Shown here: positions 49,586 through 60,088 of the stretch, one piece after another | Layout of the letters: each line of letters starts with the position of its first letter | How positions within the stretch are numbered: the stretch's first letter is position 1 | Assembly (NCBI RefSeq): GCF_001708305.1 | Contig: NZ_CP016953.1 | Coordinates: 475,001 to 539,000, forward strand | Reading direction: 5' to 3' | DNA from: Streptococcus himalayensis | Lineage (GTDB): Bacteria > Bacillota > Bacilli > Lactobacillales > Streptococcaceae | Length of the DNA stretch: 64,000 nt | The notes under the pieces: generated by a model | Database searches by the model: none | Told to the model about the DNA's origin: nothing | The model's input: only the letters and a program-made list of their open reading frames with translations | Position numbers and translations under genes: made by a program

Positions 49586-50038
49586 TTAGTCAATAAGCAC
49601 TTTCACTACGCATTTCTTGACCCGCTCACCTGCCCGATCATACAGATTAGGCTGGTGCGGTTCATTTGGTAGGAAAATGGCAATATTCTCTTCTGTCAGA
49701 TGAAGAGGAGTCGCTAGGTTACAAGAAACAAAACCAATATCGCTCTCTTCTTCGTAATCCTTGATAACTTCTTTCACCTGCTGACCGTAATGCATCAATT
49801 CTCGACCTTCTAGTAAAAAGTGGAAATCTGCAAAACGTTCATGGTATTCAAAACAATCATCTGGCTCTTGATTAAGCTGATTATCCTGTATAAAGAAGAA
49901 CACCTTGTCTTCATTGATGGCGTAGCGCCCTAAAGCAAAACTCGCCATATCATGTGTTAACAAATAATCGATCGCTTGATCCAGATGGGGATGCAAACCA
50001 CGATAACGACCTATCTGTTGTAATTGATCAAAAATCAT
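49586..50038 (-). CDS. YhcH/YjgK/YiaL family protein (NanQ-like)
   Basis: 150 residues, cupin fold, MIFDQLQQIGRYRGLHPHLD, with FHFLLEGRELMHYG (about 71-84) and LPNEPHQPNLYDR (about 124-136) carrying likely metal ligands. E. coli homologues act as sialic acid anomerases. Its place in this operon supports the same role. Confidence 0.88.
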   Translation of the reverse strand: MIFDQLQQIGRYRGLHPHLDQAIDYLLTHDMASFALGRYAINEDKVFFFIQDNQLNQEPDDCFEYHERFADFHFLLEGRELMHYGQQVKEVIKDYEEESDIGFVSCNLATPLHLTEENIAIFLPNEPHQPNLYDRAGERVKKCVVKVLID

Positions 50039-50423
50039 CCGATTTCCTCATTTTCTACAATTCCTTGAAATAAATTTGGGAGTGTTGGAAACCTGGCTCG
50101 TTTTTATTGCTGGCTTAGGGTGATAACCCCCACCGAGCAAACAGTAAAAACTCTGCTTTGCAACACCTACCGATTGAAAATCCATTGGACTAAGCTGAAC
50201 ACAAAGCTCCGCTTTGCCTATTTCCAACTTAGAATGGTGCACTGCACTGTGTGGAAAGCAAAACGAGGTTTTGCAACATCCACCGATTGAAATAGTTCAC
50301 TGGACTAAGCTGAACACAAAGCTTCGCTTTGCCTATTTCCAACTTAGAATGGTGCACTGCACTGTGTGGAAAGCAAAACTGCGTTTTGCCTATTTCCAAC
50401 TTGAAACAATCCACTGGATTGTT
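50039..50423 (-). repeat. tandem repeat of about 115 bp in the sialic-acid operon
   Basis: GGACTAAGCTGAACACAAAG occurs at about 50187 and 50302, and TTTGCCTATTTCCAACTT at about 50213, 50328 and 50386. Units contain small hairpins such as AAAGCTTCGCTTT and CAAAACGAGGTTTTG. The region ends with GAAACAATCC / GGATTGTTTC (50402-50424) at the permease stop. No gene is visible. Confidence 0.8.
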
Positions 50424-51254
50424 TCAACCTTTCACAGCTCCCATGGTGATTCCTTGTGTGAATGATTTTTGGAACATGAGGAAGACGGCTACGATTGGGA
50501 CGGCTGCCATGGCTGCTCCGGCCATGATAAGTCCGTAGTCAGTTGCCATTTCGGCCTGCATGGTCGCAACCCCTAGTGAGATGGTCAAGTTTTGACGGGA
50601 TGTCAACATAACCAACTGCATAAAATAGTCATTCCAAGAATTGATAAATGTGAAAATCGCAAGAGCTGCAAACCCTGGTTTAACGATTGGGAAGGCTACA
50701 CTCCAGAAGGTCCGAACTTCGCCACAACCGTCAATCTTAGCTGATTCCAGCAATTCTGTTGGAATATTTTCACTGAATTGTTTCATGAGGAACACCCCAA
50801 ACGGCCAACCAATCAATGGTAAAATAACCGCAGCAAGTGTATCATGGATTCCCAAGAAATTGACAATCCGTACAAGTGGTACCAAGACAACTTGTTTTGG
50901 AAGGGCCATAGCGGCAATGAAAATCGCAAAGAGAATGCGTTGGCCATAGAAGCGTTTCTTAGCAAGAACATAACCTGCTAGAGAAGATGTCACACAGACC
51001 AAGAGCATAGTAGCTAGCGAAATGAAGACACTATTCCACATCCATTGAAGGGCAGGATTTTGCACCATCAAGCGTTCAAAGTTTTCCATGGTTGGCATTT
51101 TAGGCCACCACTGAGGCGGAATCACAATCGTATCTGGTTGAGATTTAAAGGCTCCTGTCAAAATCCAGTAAAATGGGAAAATAAAGAGCACTGTCAACAA
51201 AAGCAAAATGATTGTTGAAATCACTGTAAATGGAGTTAATTTTTTCTTTTTCAT
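50424..51254 (-). CDS. sugar ABC transporter permease (MalG type)
   Basis: 276 residues, six membrane helices, and the EAA-loop sequence ELLESAKIDGCGEVRTFWSV that contacts the ATPase. Second permease of a CUT1 importer, here most likely for sialic acid because of the surrounding genes (compare the pneumococcal SatABC system). Confidence 0.9.
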   Translation of the reverse strand: MKKKKLTPFTVISTIILLLLTVLFIFPFYWILTGAFKSQPDTIVIPPQWWPKMPTMENFERLMVQNPALQWMWNSVFISLATMLLVCVTSSLAGYVLAKKRFYGQRILFAIFIAAMALPKQVVLVPLVRIVNFLGIHDTLAAVILPLIGWPFGVFLMKQFSENIPTELLESAKIDGCGEVRTFWSVAFPIVKPGFAALAIFTFINSWNDYFMQLVMLTSRQNLTISLGVATMQAEMATDYGLIMAGAAMAAVPIVAVFLMFQKSFTQGITMGAVKG

Positions 51255-51263
51255 ACAAACCTC

Positions 51264-52160
51264 CTAGTATTCCACATCATTTCCAAGAATCTTGAATTGG
51301 GCAAAGCTGATAAGGGCAATCATGACCGCAAGGAAGACACCCATCGTATTTGCATAGCCATATTCAGAGAGCTTGAAGGCTTTTTCGTATAGGTAGTACA
51401 TCAAGGTACTAGTTGAGTAGTTTGGTCCTCCAGATGTCAAGAGCTGAATGAGCGCGAAACATTGGAAAGAGTTAATCGTTGTGATAATGGCGATATAGAG
51501 TGTTGTTGGCAACAGGCTTGGCCATTTGATTTTCCAAAAGACTTGCAATTCTGTCGCACCGTCCACACGCGCCGCCTCAACAAGAGAATTGTCGATATTT
51601 CCCATTGCAGCGATATAGAGGATAATCGGTTGACCGACAGATGTGGTCAAGAGAATGACAATGATAGCGAGCAAAGCCCAGTGCTTATCTCCAAGCCAAC
51701 TGATATTTTGTTCAATTAAGTGACCAGATTTGAGCACGAAGTTCAAAATCCCTGATAGTGGGTCATAAATCCATTTCCAAACAACCGTTACGGCAACACT
51801 CCCTGTAACAACAGGTAGGAAGAAGACAAAACGGTAGAAAGAACGGGCAATCGCATTTTGACTATAAGTTTGAGACGCCACAAAGAGTGAAAATAGAACT
51901 ACGACTGGCACAGAGCCAATAACGATAATCACTGTATTGATTAAGGATTTGATAAATACAGGATCTTGGAACATCCGCGTATAGTTGTCCAAACCGATAA
52001 AGGTAAAGGATGTCATCGAATAGTTAAAGAAACTAGTGATAAATCCCATAATCATCGGTGCTAAAACAAACACGATGAAGAATACTAAAACTGGTGCTAA
52101 AAATGCATACGAAACTAAGGTTTCCCTCATTCTTATTTTATTAACCTTCACATTAAACAC
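51264..52160 (-). CDS. sugar ABC transporter permease (MalF type)
   Basis: 298 residues, six membrane helices, EAA-loop SLVEAARVDGATELQVFWKI. 9 nt before the second permease. First permease of the importer, and separated from the binding-protein gene by a 383-nt spacer holding a strong stem. Confidence 0.9.
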   Translation of the reverse strand: MFNVKVNKIRMRETLVSYAFLAPVLVFFIVFVLAPMIMGFITSFFNYSMTSFTFIGLDNYTRMFQDPVFIKSLINTVIIVIGSVPVVVLFSLFVASQTYSQNAIARSFYRFVFFLPVVTGSVAVTVVWKWIYDPLSGILNFVLKSGHLIEQNISWLGDKHWALLAIIVILLTTSVGQPIILYIAAMGNIDNSLVEAARVDGATELQVFWKIKWPSLLPTTLYIAIITTINSFQCFALIQLLTSGGPNYSTSTLMYYLYEKAFKLSEYGYANTMGVFLAVMIALISFAQFKILGNDVEY

Positions 52161-52543
52161 CTCTCCTTTTTTGAAATGCTAGAGTTATGTATATCATACA
52201 AACTCTGAGTATGACGGATTTAACTCGAAGAGTTGGAAATCACGTCCACTTCTCCTAAAATATCCTAAACTTTTTGATAAAAATTCCCCCTTTTTCATTC
52301 GAAAATCATTGAAGAGAAAAAGGGGGATAGTGGGATGGTTGAGAAGGAGACCACCCCTTCTAACCCGAGATTGATTCAGACAACTGTGTAGTCATTTTTA
52401 TGGATACAAACAGTCATCACTATTAAGCATGGTTATCATCAAACTCATTCACATTCATGAATCATAACCTATGCAGAACTCTAAAACCTTGCGGGTCGGT
52501 CAACAGTATTTATTCTATAAACAAATACTGTCTATCCTACTCC
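52161..52543. other. spacer between binding-protein and permease genes
   Basis: 383 nt without a gene. It holds ACAGTATTT / AAATACTGT just past the binding-protein stop (about 52507-52535) and the strong stem at 52286-52330. Confidence 0.6.
52284..52330 (-). terminator. internal attenuator-like terminator
   Basis: TCCCCCTTTTTC / GAAAAAGGGGGA stem, followed on the reverse strand by AATTTTTATC. Placed between the binding-protein gene and the permeases, where partial termination usually makes more binding protein than permease. Confidence 0.7.
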
Positions 52544-53884
<1,341 letters not shown>

Positions 53885-54020
53885 CTAGGTCCTTATAGGA
53901 CAGTGACACGACAATAGGGTTTCTAGTTCTTTTCTTTTTCGACTAAATCACCACTTCCCCTTTTGATAGTTGCTTAGCATCCATCTTATTTTTATAACCA
54001 ATAATGATCCCAACACATAT

Positions 54021-55157
54021 TTAGTAGGTAATTCGTTTCTGTGTTTCTACGTCAAACAAGTGCGCTTTTGGCATCTTGATTGTGAAACGAATTTTTGAAC
54101 CTGGAGTCAAATAATGACTGGCTTCTACCTTAGCAGAAATCTCTTGTTTTCCAACTTTGCAGTACAAGACAGAGTCACTTCCCAAAAGCTCAGATACGAC
54201 AACCTCAGCATCTACGACGCTACTTGGGAATGTAGTTTCAACGATAAGATCTGCTGAAATGTCCTCTGGACGAACACCAAGAATCACTTTCTTGCCTTGA
54301 TAGCCTTTTTCTGCCAACAATTTCTTTTGAGGTTCTGTCAAACCAACATTGAAGGCTGCACCGTCTGTCAATGTATCTCCGTCCACCTGTACTTCAATGA
54401 AGTTCATCGCTGGGCTTCCGATAAATCCTGCCACAAATTTATTAGCTGGTTCGTTGTAGAGTTCTTGCGGTGTACCGACTTGCTCAATACGACCAATCGT
54501 TCCTGTACCTGCTTCATTTTTCGTAGCAGACATGATAACGATACGGTCTGCCAAGGTCATCGCTTCTGTTTGGTCATGGGTTACGTAAATCGTAGTCGCA
54601 CCGATACGACGGTGGATTTTAGCGATTTCTGCACGCATGGATACCCGCAATTTCGCATCCAAGTTTGACAAAGGCTCATCCATCAAGAATACTTTGGCAT
54701 CACGGACAATCGCACGTCCCATAGCTACCCGCTGACGTTGTCCCCCTGACAAGTCTGCTGGTTTTCTTTGCAAGAATTCTGTCAGAGATAGGATTTCCGC
54801 AGCTTCGCGTACCCGTTTGTCGATATCTTCCTTGGAATACTTACGAAGTTTCAGTCCAAAGGCCATGTTATCGTACACTGTCATGTGCGGATACAGGGCA
54901 TAGTTTTGGAAAACCATGGCAATATCCCGGTCTTTTGGAGCGATGTCATTCACCAAGTCTTGGTCGATATACAACTCTCCTTCAGTAATATCTTCAAGCC
55001 CAGCAATCATGCGGAGCGTTGTTGATTTCCCACAACCAGACGGCCCAACGAAAACGATAAATTCCTTGTCCTTGATTTGTAAATCAAAGTTTTCAACGGA
55101 ATAGAAATCACTATTTGGATACCGTTTGTAGAGATTATTAAGTTTCAATGTTGTCAT
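54021..55157 (-). CDS. sugar ABC transporter ATPase, MsmK paralogue in the nan operon
   Basis: 378 residues with Walker A GPSGCGKST, LSGGQRQRV, VFLMDEPLSNLD and VTHDQTEAM and a MalK-like C-terminal domain. Residues about 25-215 are almost the same as in MsmK at 32406-33536, also at the DNA level, while the first about 20 and last about 130 residues differ clearly. Presumably dedicated to the sialic acid importer encoded next to it. Confidence 0.92.
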   Translation of the reverse strand: MTTLKLNNLYKRYPNSDFYSVENFDLQIKDKEFIVFVGPSGCGKSTTLRMIAGLEDITEGELYIDQDLVNDIAPKDRDIAMVFQNYALYPHMTVYDNMAFGLKLRKYSKEDIDKRVREAAEILSLTEFLQRKPADLSGGQRQRVAMGRAIVRDAKVFLMDEPLSNLDAKLRVSMRAEIAKIHRRIGATTIYVTHDQTEAMTLADRIVIMSATKNEAGTGTIGRIEQVGTPQELYNEPANKFVAGFIGSPAMNFIEVQVDGDTLTDGAAFNVGLTEPQKKLLAEKGYQGKKVILGVRPEDISADLIVETTFPSSVVDAEVVVSELLGSDSVLYCKVGKQEISAKVEASHYLTPGSKIRFTIKMPKAHLFDVETQKRITY

Positions 55158-55169
55158 ACGTCATCTCCC

Positions 55170-55871
55170 TTATTTTTTTAATGCAGCGATAAACCGCTGA
55201 GTTATTTCTTTTGGTCTAGTAATAGCTCCACCTACGACAATGCCACAAACGCCTAAATCTTGTACCGCTCGAGCTTCCGCTGGTGAATGAATCTTACCTT
55301 CGGCAATCACATCAACCCCTGCATCGCATAATTGTTTCATCAACTCAAGGTCTGGTCCATCAGCCTGACGACTATAAGAGGTATAGCCCGATAGAGTTGT
55401 ACCAACAAAGTCTACACCGGCTTCCACAGCAGCCATGCCTTCTTCATAAGTGCTAATATCTGCCATCAACAACTGATCTGGATACTTATCTTTGACCTGC
55501 CTGATGAACTCTGCCACCGTTAGACCATCGTAGCGTTCTCGTTTGGTACAATCAAGTGCAATGACCGCAATATCTAGAACAGCTAACTCATCCACTTCTT
55601 TCATAGTCGCGGTGATAAAGGGCTCTTGCGGTGGATAATCCCGCTTGATAATGCCGATAATCGGTAGTTCTGTCACTTCCTTAATCTGCTCAATATCTCG
55701 AACACTATTGGCACGAATACCAACTGCGCCTCCTTCTTCGGCAGCTTTGACAAGAAGTGGCATTACACCCCCTTCTTCCGTGTATAGAGGTTCATGGGGT
55801 AGAGCTTGGCAGGAAACAATCAAGCCTCCTTGAATCGCCTTAACCAGCTCTTCTTTTGTCCATTTTGACAT
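55170..55871 (-). CDS. nanE: N-acetylmannosamine-6-phosphate 2-epimerase
   Basis: 233 residues, TIM barrel. Converts ManNAc-6-P to GlcNAc-6-P. Shows [15 protein letters not shown] near the start, GIIKRDY (about 73-79), ALDCTKRER (about 108-116), [10 protein letters not shown] (about 141-150), [12 protein letters not shown] (about 198-209) and [11 protein letters not shown] at the end. 12 nt before the ATPase gene. Confidence 0.95.
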   Translation of the reverse strand: MSKWTKEELVKAIQGGLIVSCQALPHEPLYTEEGGVMPLLVKAAEEGGAVGIRANSVRDIEQIKEVTELPIIGIIKRDYPPQEPFITATMKEVDELAVLDIAVIALDCTKRERYDGLTVAEFIRQVKDKYPDQLLMADISTYEEGMAAVEAGVDFVGTTLSGYTSYSRQADGPDLELMKQLCDAGVDVIAEGKIHSPAEARAVQDLGVCGIVVGGAITRPKEITQRFIAALKK

Positions 55872-55954
55872 AAATCCCTCCTAAATCTTTTGCTTTTAAA
55901 GCGCTTTCTTTTTCTGATAAAAAGTAAATCTACCTTAACTTTTCGAAATCAGCC

Positions 55955-56947
55955 TCACTTAAACTCTGTAAACAAAGACTTACTTTCAAAATGTGTGCCA
56001 CAGAGCCAGTTAAAGACCTTATTGTTTGTATAAACGAACATTCCTTCGTGAGCGTATTCTGGCATGAGGTGGTATTCTTTTTCACATTCCAAGCGGTTAT
56101 ACATGGCAAATTGTGTGATTGGGTAACAAACATCATCATCAAGACCTGTAATCATCTTGACAGAGCCTTTAATCCGATGCGCCAGATTTTTCACATCAAT
56201 ATAGCCCAGTGTCGCAAAGACTTCTTCTTCTGTCTCATGGAATGGATCATGGAATTTGAAATAGCGGAACAACTCATCGTAAGCCTCGCTGGTATTGCCA
56301 ATCTCCAAGACCCGTCTGAAATCACAGAGGAAGGGATAAATCGCAACGGTATTAGTAATTCGTGGATTAAGAGCCGCCGCAACAAGGGCTAAGGCACCCC
56401 CTTGGGATCCACCATAGCTCGATAGACGAGTTTCATCAACTCGCTCAAAACCAGCCACCAGCTCTACCAAACTATAAATATCCAAATACACATCCTTGTA
56501 GAAAAGATGGTCTGGACCATCCACTACACCGCGGATAATCTGTCCCTTGACTGTATTTCCTCGAACATCTCGAGGCCCATCAAGAGAGTAACCAGACTGA
56601 CCACGCACATCCATGGAGACAATCCCATAACCTGCTGTCGTATAAGACAACATATCTGCCCAGTCATATCCTCTACCCATGTAGCCATGAAAATGGAAAA
56701 TCACAGGAGATTGGTCAGCTCCCTTTGGCAAAACCATCCGAGCATACACCTTACCACCATTGGTCCCGTCAAATTGAATCTCATAGCAATCAACCGTCGG
56801 AAGGCCGAAGTCTTTCTCAATCAGTCGATGGTCCACAGGAAGTTTCAACTCTGCAATGGCACCATTCCAAAATTCGTCAAAATCCGCAGGAACCTCATCA
56901 CGACCACGATAGGTCTTCATCTCCTCTAGCAACGCTGGATTTTTCAT
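55955..56947 (-). CDS. acetyl esterase (cephalosporin C deacetylase / AXE1 family)
   Basis: 330 residues, alpha/beta hydrolase. Nucleophile Ser in YGGSQGGALA (about 181-190), Asp in GLDDDVCYP (about 268-276), His in YAHEGMF (about 299-305). The FHFHGYMGRG loop (about 88-97) is typical. First gene of the operon; in this setting it probably removes O-acetyl groups from sialic acids or their glycans. Confidence 0.9.
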   Translation of the reverse strand: MKNPALLEEMKTYRGRDEVPADFDEFWNGAIAELKLPVDHRLIEKDFGLPTVDCYEIQFDGTNGGKVYARMVLPKGADQSPVIFHFHGYMGRGYDWADMLSYTTAGYGIVSMDVRGQSGYSLDGPRDVRGNTVKGQIIRGVVDGPDHLFYKDVYLDIYSLVELVAGFERVDETRLSSYGGSQGGALALVAAALNPRITNTVAIYPFLCDFRRVLEIGNTSEAYDELFRYFKFHDPFHETEEEVFATLGYIDVKNLAHRIKGSVKMITGLDDDVCYPITQFAMYNRLECEKEYHLMPEYAHEGMFVYTNNKVFNWLCGTHFESKSLFTEFK

Positions 56948-56970
56948 AATTATCTCCCTTTTTCTTTCTT

Positions 56971-57016
56971 TGTAAGCCCTTACATAAATGTTAACATATT
57001 ATGAAAATAATTTCAA
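56971..57016 (-). promoter_or_regulatory. nan operon promoter with cre-like site
   Basis: TTGAAA (57011-57016) and extended TGTTAACAT (56988-56996, -10 TAACAT at 56988-56993), 17-bp spacer, reverse strand. TGTAAGGGCTTACA (56971-56984) is a perfect palindrome matching TGNAANCGNTTNCA at 13 of 14 positions, just downstream of the -10. Points to CcpA repression. Confidence 0.7.
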
Positions 57017-57082
57017 GAGGATTTGATTAGTTTTTTTATTTTTCTATTAAAAATATTATAACATAGGCATTCTAATACTCTC

Positions 57083-57114
57083 TAAAAAAGAGGCTGAGCA
57101 CTCGCTCAACCTCT
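57083..57114 (-). terminator. terminator of adhE
   Basis: AGAGGTTGAGC-GAGT-GCTCAGCCTCT stem followed by TTTTTT on the reverse strand, 11 nt after the adhE stop. Confidence 0.9.
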
Positions 57115-57124
57115 GGCTGATAAC

Positions 57125-59776
57125 TTATTTACGGCGTCCTGGACGCTCTTTGTAACCATAGTAGGCATCTTGAATAATTTCTTGCATGTGATCAACCATT
57201 GGCAAACGTGGGTTTGCTGGTGAACATTGGTCTTCGTAGGCAAGGAAGGCCAAATCACGCGCTGATTCTTTCCATTCTTTTTCATCGATCCCTTGATCTT
57301 TGAAGTTCATCTTGATGCCAATACGCTCACCGAGTTCATACACAGCTTTGGCATAAGATTCTACCCCTTCTTCTGGTGTTGAAGCTGGAAGACCAAGCAT
57401 TTTGGCAATATCTTGGTATTTCTCGTCTGCACGGTAGTAATTGTACTTCGGCCATGTCGCAGTCTTGGCTGGACGAGTACCGTTGTAACGAATGACGTAC
57501 GGCAAGAGAATGGCATTAGTGCGTCCATGGATAGTGTGGAATTTACCACCAATCTTATGAGCCATTGAGTGAGAAATTCCTAGGAAGGCATTGGCAAAGG
57601 CCATCCCTGCAATGGTAGAAGCATTATGCATCTTCTCACGAGATTCAAAATCAGCATTCTTCACAGAACTTTCAAGGTTTTCAAAGACCAGTTTAATCGC
57701 TTGTAACGCAAGTCCATCGGTGTAGTCATTGGCCATCTGTGATACGTAGGCTTCTGTCGCATGCGTCAAGACGTCCATACCTGTATCAGCTGCAATAAAG
57801 CCTGGAACTGTCATGACAAGCGCTGGATCTACAATCGCTACGGTCGGTGTCAATGAATAGTCTGCAATTGGGTACTTACGATTATTGGCCTTATCAGAAA
57901 TAACCGCAAATGGTGTGACTTCTGATCCTGTACCAGATGTCGTTGGAATAGCGACAAACTTGGTTTTCTTGCCTAATTCTGGGAATTTGAAGGCGCGTTT
58001 GCGAATATCCATGAATTTTTGCACTAAGTCATGGAAGTCAACTGTTGGTTGCTCATAGAAGAGCCACATGACTTTGGCAGCGTCCATCGGAGAACCTCCC
58101 CCAAGAGCAATAATGGTATCTGGTTTGAAGCTCCGCATCAACTCTGTACCCTTATAAACCGTTGTAATATCTGGATCAGGCTCTACATCCGCAAAGATTT
58201 GGTACACCACCTTATTGCGACGAAGTTCAAGCTGTTCAAGAATTCGCTCTAAGAATCCAAGCTCAACCATGGCATGGTCTGTGACAATCATCACCCGTTC
58301 TACATCACGACATTTTTGAAGGTATTGAATAGAATCGCGCTCGAAGTATGTTTTTGAAGGAACTTTAAACCATTGCATATTATTTCTACGTCTTCCTACT
58401 TTTTTGATGTTCAAGAGATTAACAGCACTTACGTTGTCACCGACTGAGTTGCGTCCGTAAGAACCACAGCCCAGTGTCAAGGATGGCAAGAAGGCATTGT
58501 AAACATCCCCGATTCCACCAAAGGTAGATGGAGAATTACAGATAACACGAATAGCACGTACGGCTTTCCCGAATTCTTTGGTCAATTCTTCGTCTGCTGT
58601 GTGGATTGCTGCAGAGTGACCAAGTCCATGGAATTCCACCATTTGGCGTGCTTTGTTAATTCCGTCCTCACGAGATTCTGATTTCAAAACAGCGATAACT
58701 GGAGATAATTTTTCGCGTGTTAGCGGTTCTTTTTCGCCTATTTCTTTACACTCTGCTGCAAGGATATTAGTTCCTTCTGGTACGCTAAATCCTGCTTGCT
58801 CCGCAATCCAGACTGCTGATTTTCCGACAATATCTGGATTGAGTTTCGCTTCGGCACAGTTTTTACCATTGGCTTTTGCCCCAAAGCAGAACTCTTCTAG
58901 CAAGGCTTTTTCTTTTTTATTTACAAAATACGTATGATAGGATTTGAATTCTGCGACAAATTCATCGTAGATTTCTTTGTCGATAATCACTGCTTGCTCA
59001 GAGGCACAAACCATACCGTTATCAAAGGATTTAGACATAACAATGTCATGAGCTGCCTGACGAATATTAGCAGTTTTTTCGACATATGCAGGAACATTCC
59101 CCGCACCTACCCCAAGAGCTGGCTTGCCGCAAGAATAAGCCGCTTTTACCATGGCATTTCCACCGGTTGCAAGGATCGTTGCAATGCCATCATGATTCAT
59201 CAAGGCAGAAGTCGCTTCCATAGATGGTAGAGTAATCCATTGAACACAGTTCTCAGGAGCACCTGCCGCAATAGCTGCATCACGAACAATTTGAGCTGCA
59301 TGAGCTGAAGAGGCTTGTGCAGATGGATGGAAGGCAAAGATGATTGGATTACGAGTTTTTAAGGAAATTAAAGATTTAAAAATCGTTGTTGAGGTTGGAT
59401 TTGTCGTTGGAGTAATCCCACAAATCACTCCCACTGGCTCTGCAATCAAGGTCAAACCATTGACATCATCTTCTTCAATGATTCCAACTGTTTTCGTATG
59501 ACGCATGTTGTTGACAACGTGCTCACAGGCAAACAAGTTTTTTGTTGCCTTGTCTTCAAAAACACCGCGCCCTGTTTCTTCAAAAGCATGAAGCGCTAAT
59601 TCTCCATGGGCATCCAGCGCTGCAACAGAGGCTTTTGCCACGATATAGTCTACCTGATCCTGCGTCAAGGTGCGCATTTGCTCCAATGCGACAAGCCCTT
59701 TTTGGACCAATTCATCCACATGGGTTTGGGCAGCCAAGACTTTGTCTTCTGGTGCTACTGTTTTCTTATCAGCCAT
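57125..59776 (-). CDS. adhE: bifunctional acetaldehyde-CoA / alcohol dehydrogenase
   Basis: 883 residues from MADKKTVAPEDKVLA; ATG at 59776 has GGAGG 5 nt upstream, while a start four codons earlier lies on top of that site. N-terminal CoA-acylating aldehyde dehydrogenase with catalytic Cys in DNGMVCASEQAVI (about 245), C-terminal iron alcohol dehydrogenase with GGGSPMDAAK (about 555) and iron-ligand His in HSMAHKIGG and FHTIHGRTN. Ferments acetyl-CoA to ethanol and regenerates NAD. Forms long filaments (spirosomes) in other bacteria. Rex and CcpA sites lie upstream. Confidence 0.97.
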   Translation of the reverse strand: MADKKTVAPEDKVLAAQTHVDELVQKGLVALEQMRTLTQDQVDYIVAKASVAALDAHGELALHAFEETGRGVFEDKATKNLFACEHVVNNMRHTKTVGIIEEDDVNGLTLIAEPVGVICGITPTTNPTSTTIFKSLISLKTRNPIIFAFHPSAQASSAHAAQIVRDAAIAAGAPENCVQWITLPSMEATSALMNHDGIATILATGGNAMVKAAYSCGKPALGVGAGNVPAYVEKTANIRQAAHDIVMSKSFDNGMVCASEQAVIIDKEIYDEFVAEFKSYHTYFVNKKEKALLEEFCFGAKANGKNCAEAKLNPDIVGKSAVWIAEQAGFSVPEGTNILAAECKEIGEKEPLTREKLSPVIAVLKSESREDGINKARQMVEFHGLGHSAAIHTADEELTKEFGKAVRAIRVICNSPSTFGGIGDVYNAFLPSLTLGCGSYGRNSVGDNVSAVNLLNIKKVGRRRNNMQWFKVPSKTYFERDSIQYLQKCRDVERVMIVTDHAMVELGFLERILEQLELRRNKVVYQIFADVEPDPDITTVYKGTELMRSFKPDTIIALGGGSPMDAAKVMWLFYEQPTVDFHDLVQKFMDIRKRAFKFPELGKKTKFVAIPTTSGTGSEVTPFAVISDKANNRKYPIADYSLTPTVAIVDPALVMTVPGFIAADTGMDVLTHATEAYVSQMANDYTDGLALQAIKLVFENLESSVKNADFESREKMHNASTIAGMAFANAFLGISHSMAHKIGGKFHTIHGRTNAILLPYVIRYNGTRPAKTATWPKYNYYRADEKYQDIAKMLGLPASTPEEGVESYAKAVYELGERIGIKMNFKDQGIDEKEWKESARDLAFLAYEDQCSPANPRLPMVDHMQEIIQDAYYGYKERPGRRK

Positions 59777-59805
59777 AGTTTCCTCCAATGGTTCAAGGTT
59801 TGACC

Positions 59806-59864
59806 TTGTTAATTATTTCACAAGATTATTATACCGTATTTTAATTCTTTTGTAAACACTTTCA
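59806..59864 (-). promoter_or_regulatory. adhE promoter with Rex and cre sites
   Basis: TTTACA (59851-59856) and TATAAT (59828-59833), 17-bp spacer, reverse strand. TGAAAGTGTTTACA (59851-59864) overlaps the -35 and fits the cre consensus at 13 of 14 positions. TTGTGAAATAATTAACAA (59806-59823), right after the -10, is one base from the Rex motif TTGTGAAnnnnTTCACAA. Confidence 0.75.
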
Positions 59865-59944
59865 AGAACATTTCACAAAGTTTTTTTGATTTCTTTGTGA
59901 AAAAATTATCCAAAGACTAATTTATAGATATTTTTCTCTCTATT

Positions 59945-59980
59945 TTGTGAAATAATTTTTTAAATTTTTTTATTTCACAA
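59945..59980. promoter_or_regulatory. upstream pair of Rex-like half-sites
   Basis: Perfect inverted arms TTGTGAAATAA (59945-59955) and TTATTTCACAA (59970-59980) separated by 14 bp of A/T. Another pair with half-sites in the opposite arrangement (TTTCACAAAG / CTTTGTGAAA) lies at 59871-59902. They may add to redox control of adhE. Confidence 0.5.
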
Positions 59981-60088
59981 GATTTCATTTTCTGGATTTT
60001 CTTGGGAATAGGGCACCATTTTTAGTAAGCGTTTTCATAATATCGGTAGAAGAAAACCGAGTTTCCTCAGTTTCCTAACCTTAATCGA

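Larger units (their letters stand above)
59777..60088. other. adhE regulatory region and oatA terminator
   Basis: 312 bp without a gene. Holds the adhE promoter with Rex-like and cre-like sites, listed separately, a third cre-like site TGAAAACGCTTACT (60024-60037, 13 of 14), and a small stem AACTGAG-GAAA-CTCGGTT followed by TTTTC (60055-60072) that probably ends the oatA-like transcript. Confidence 0.65.
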
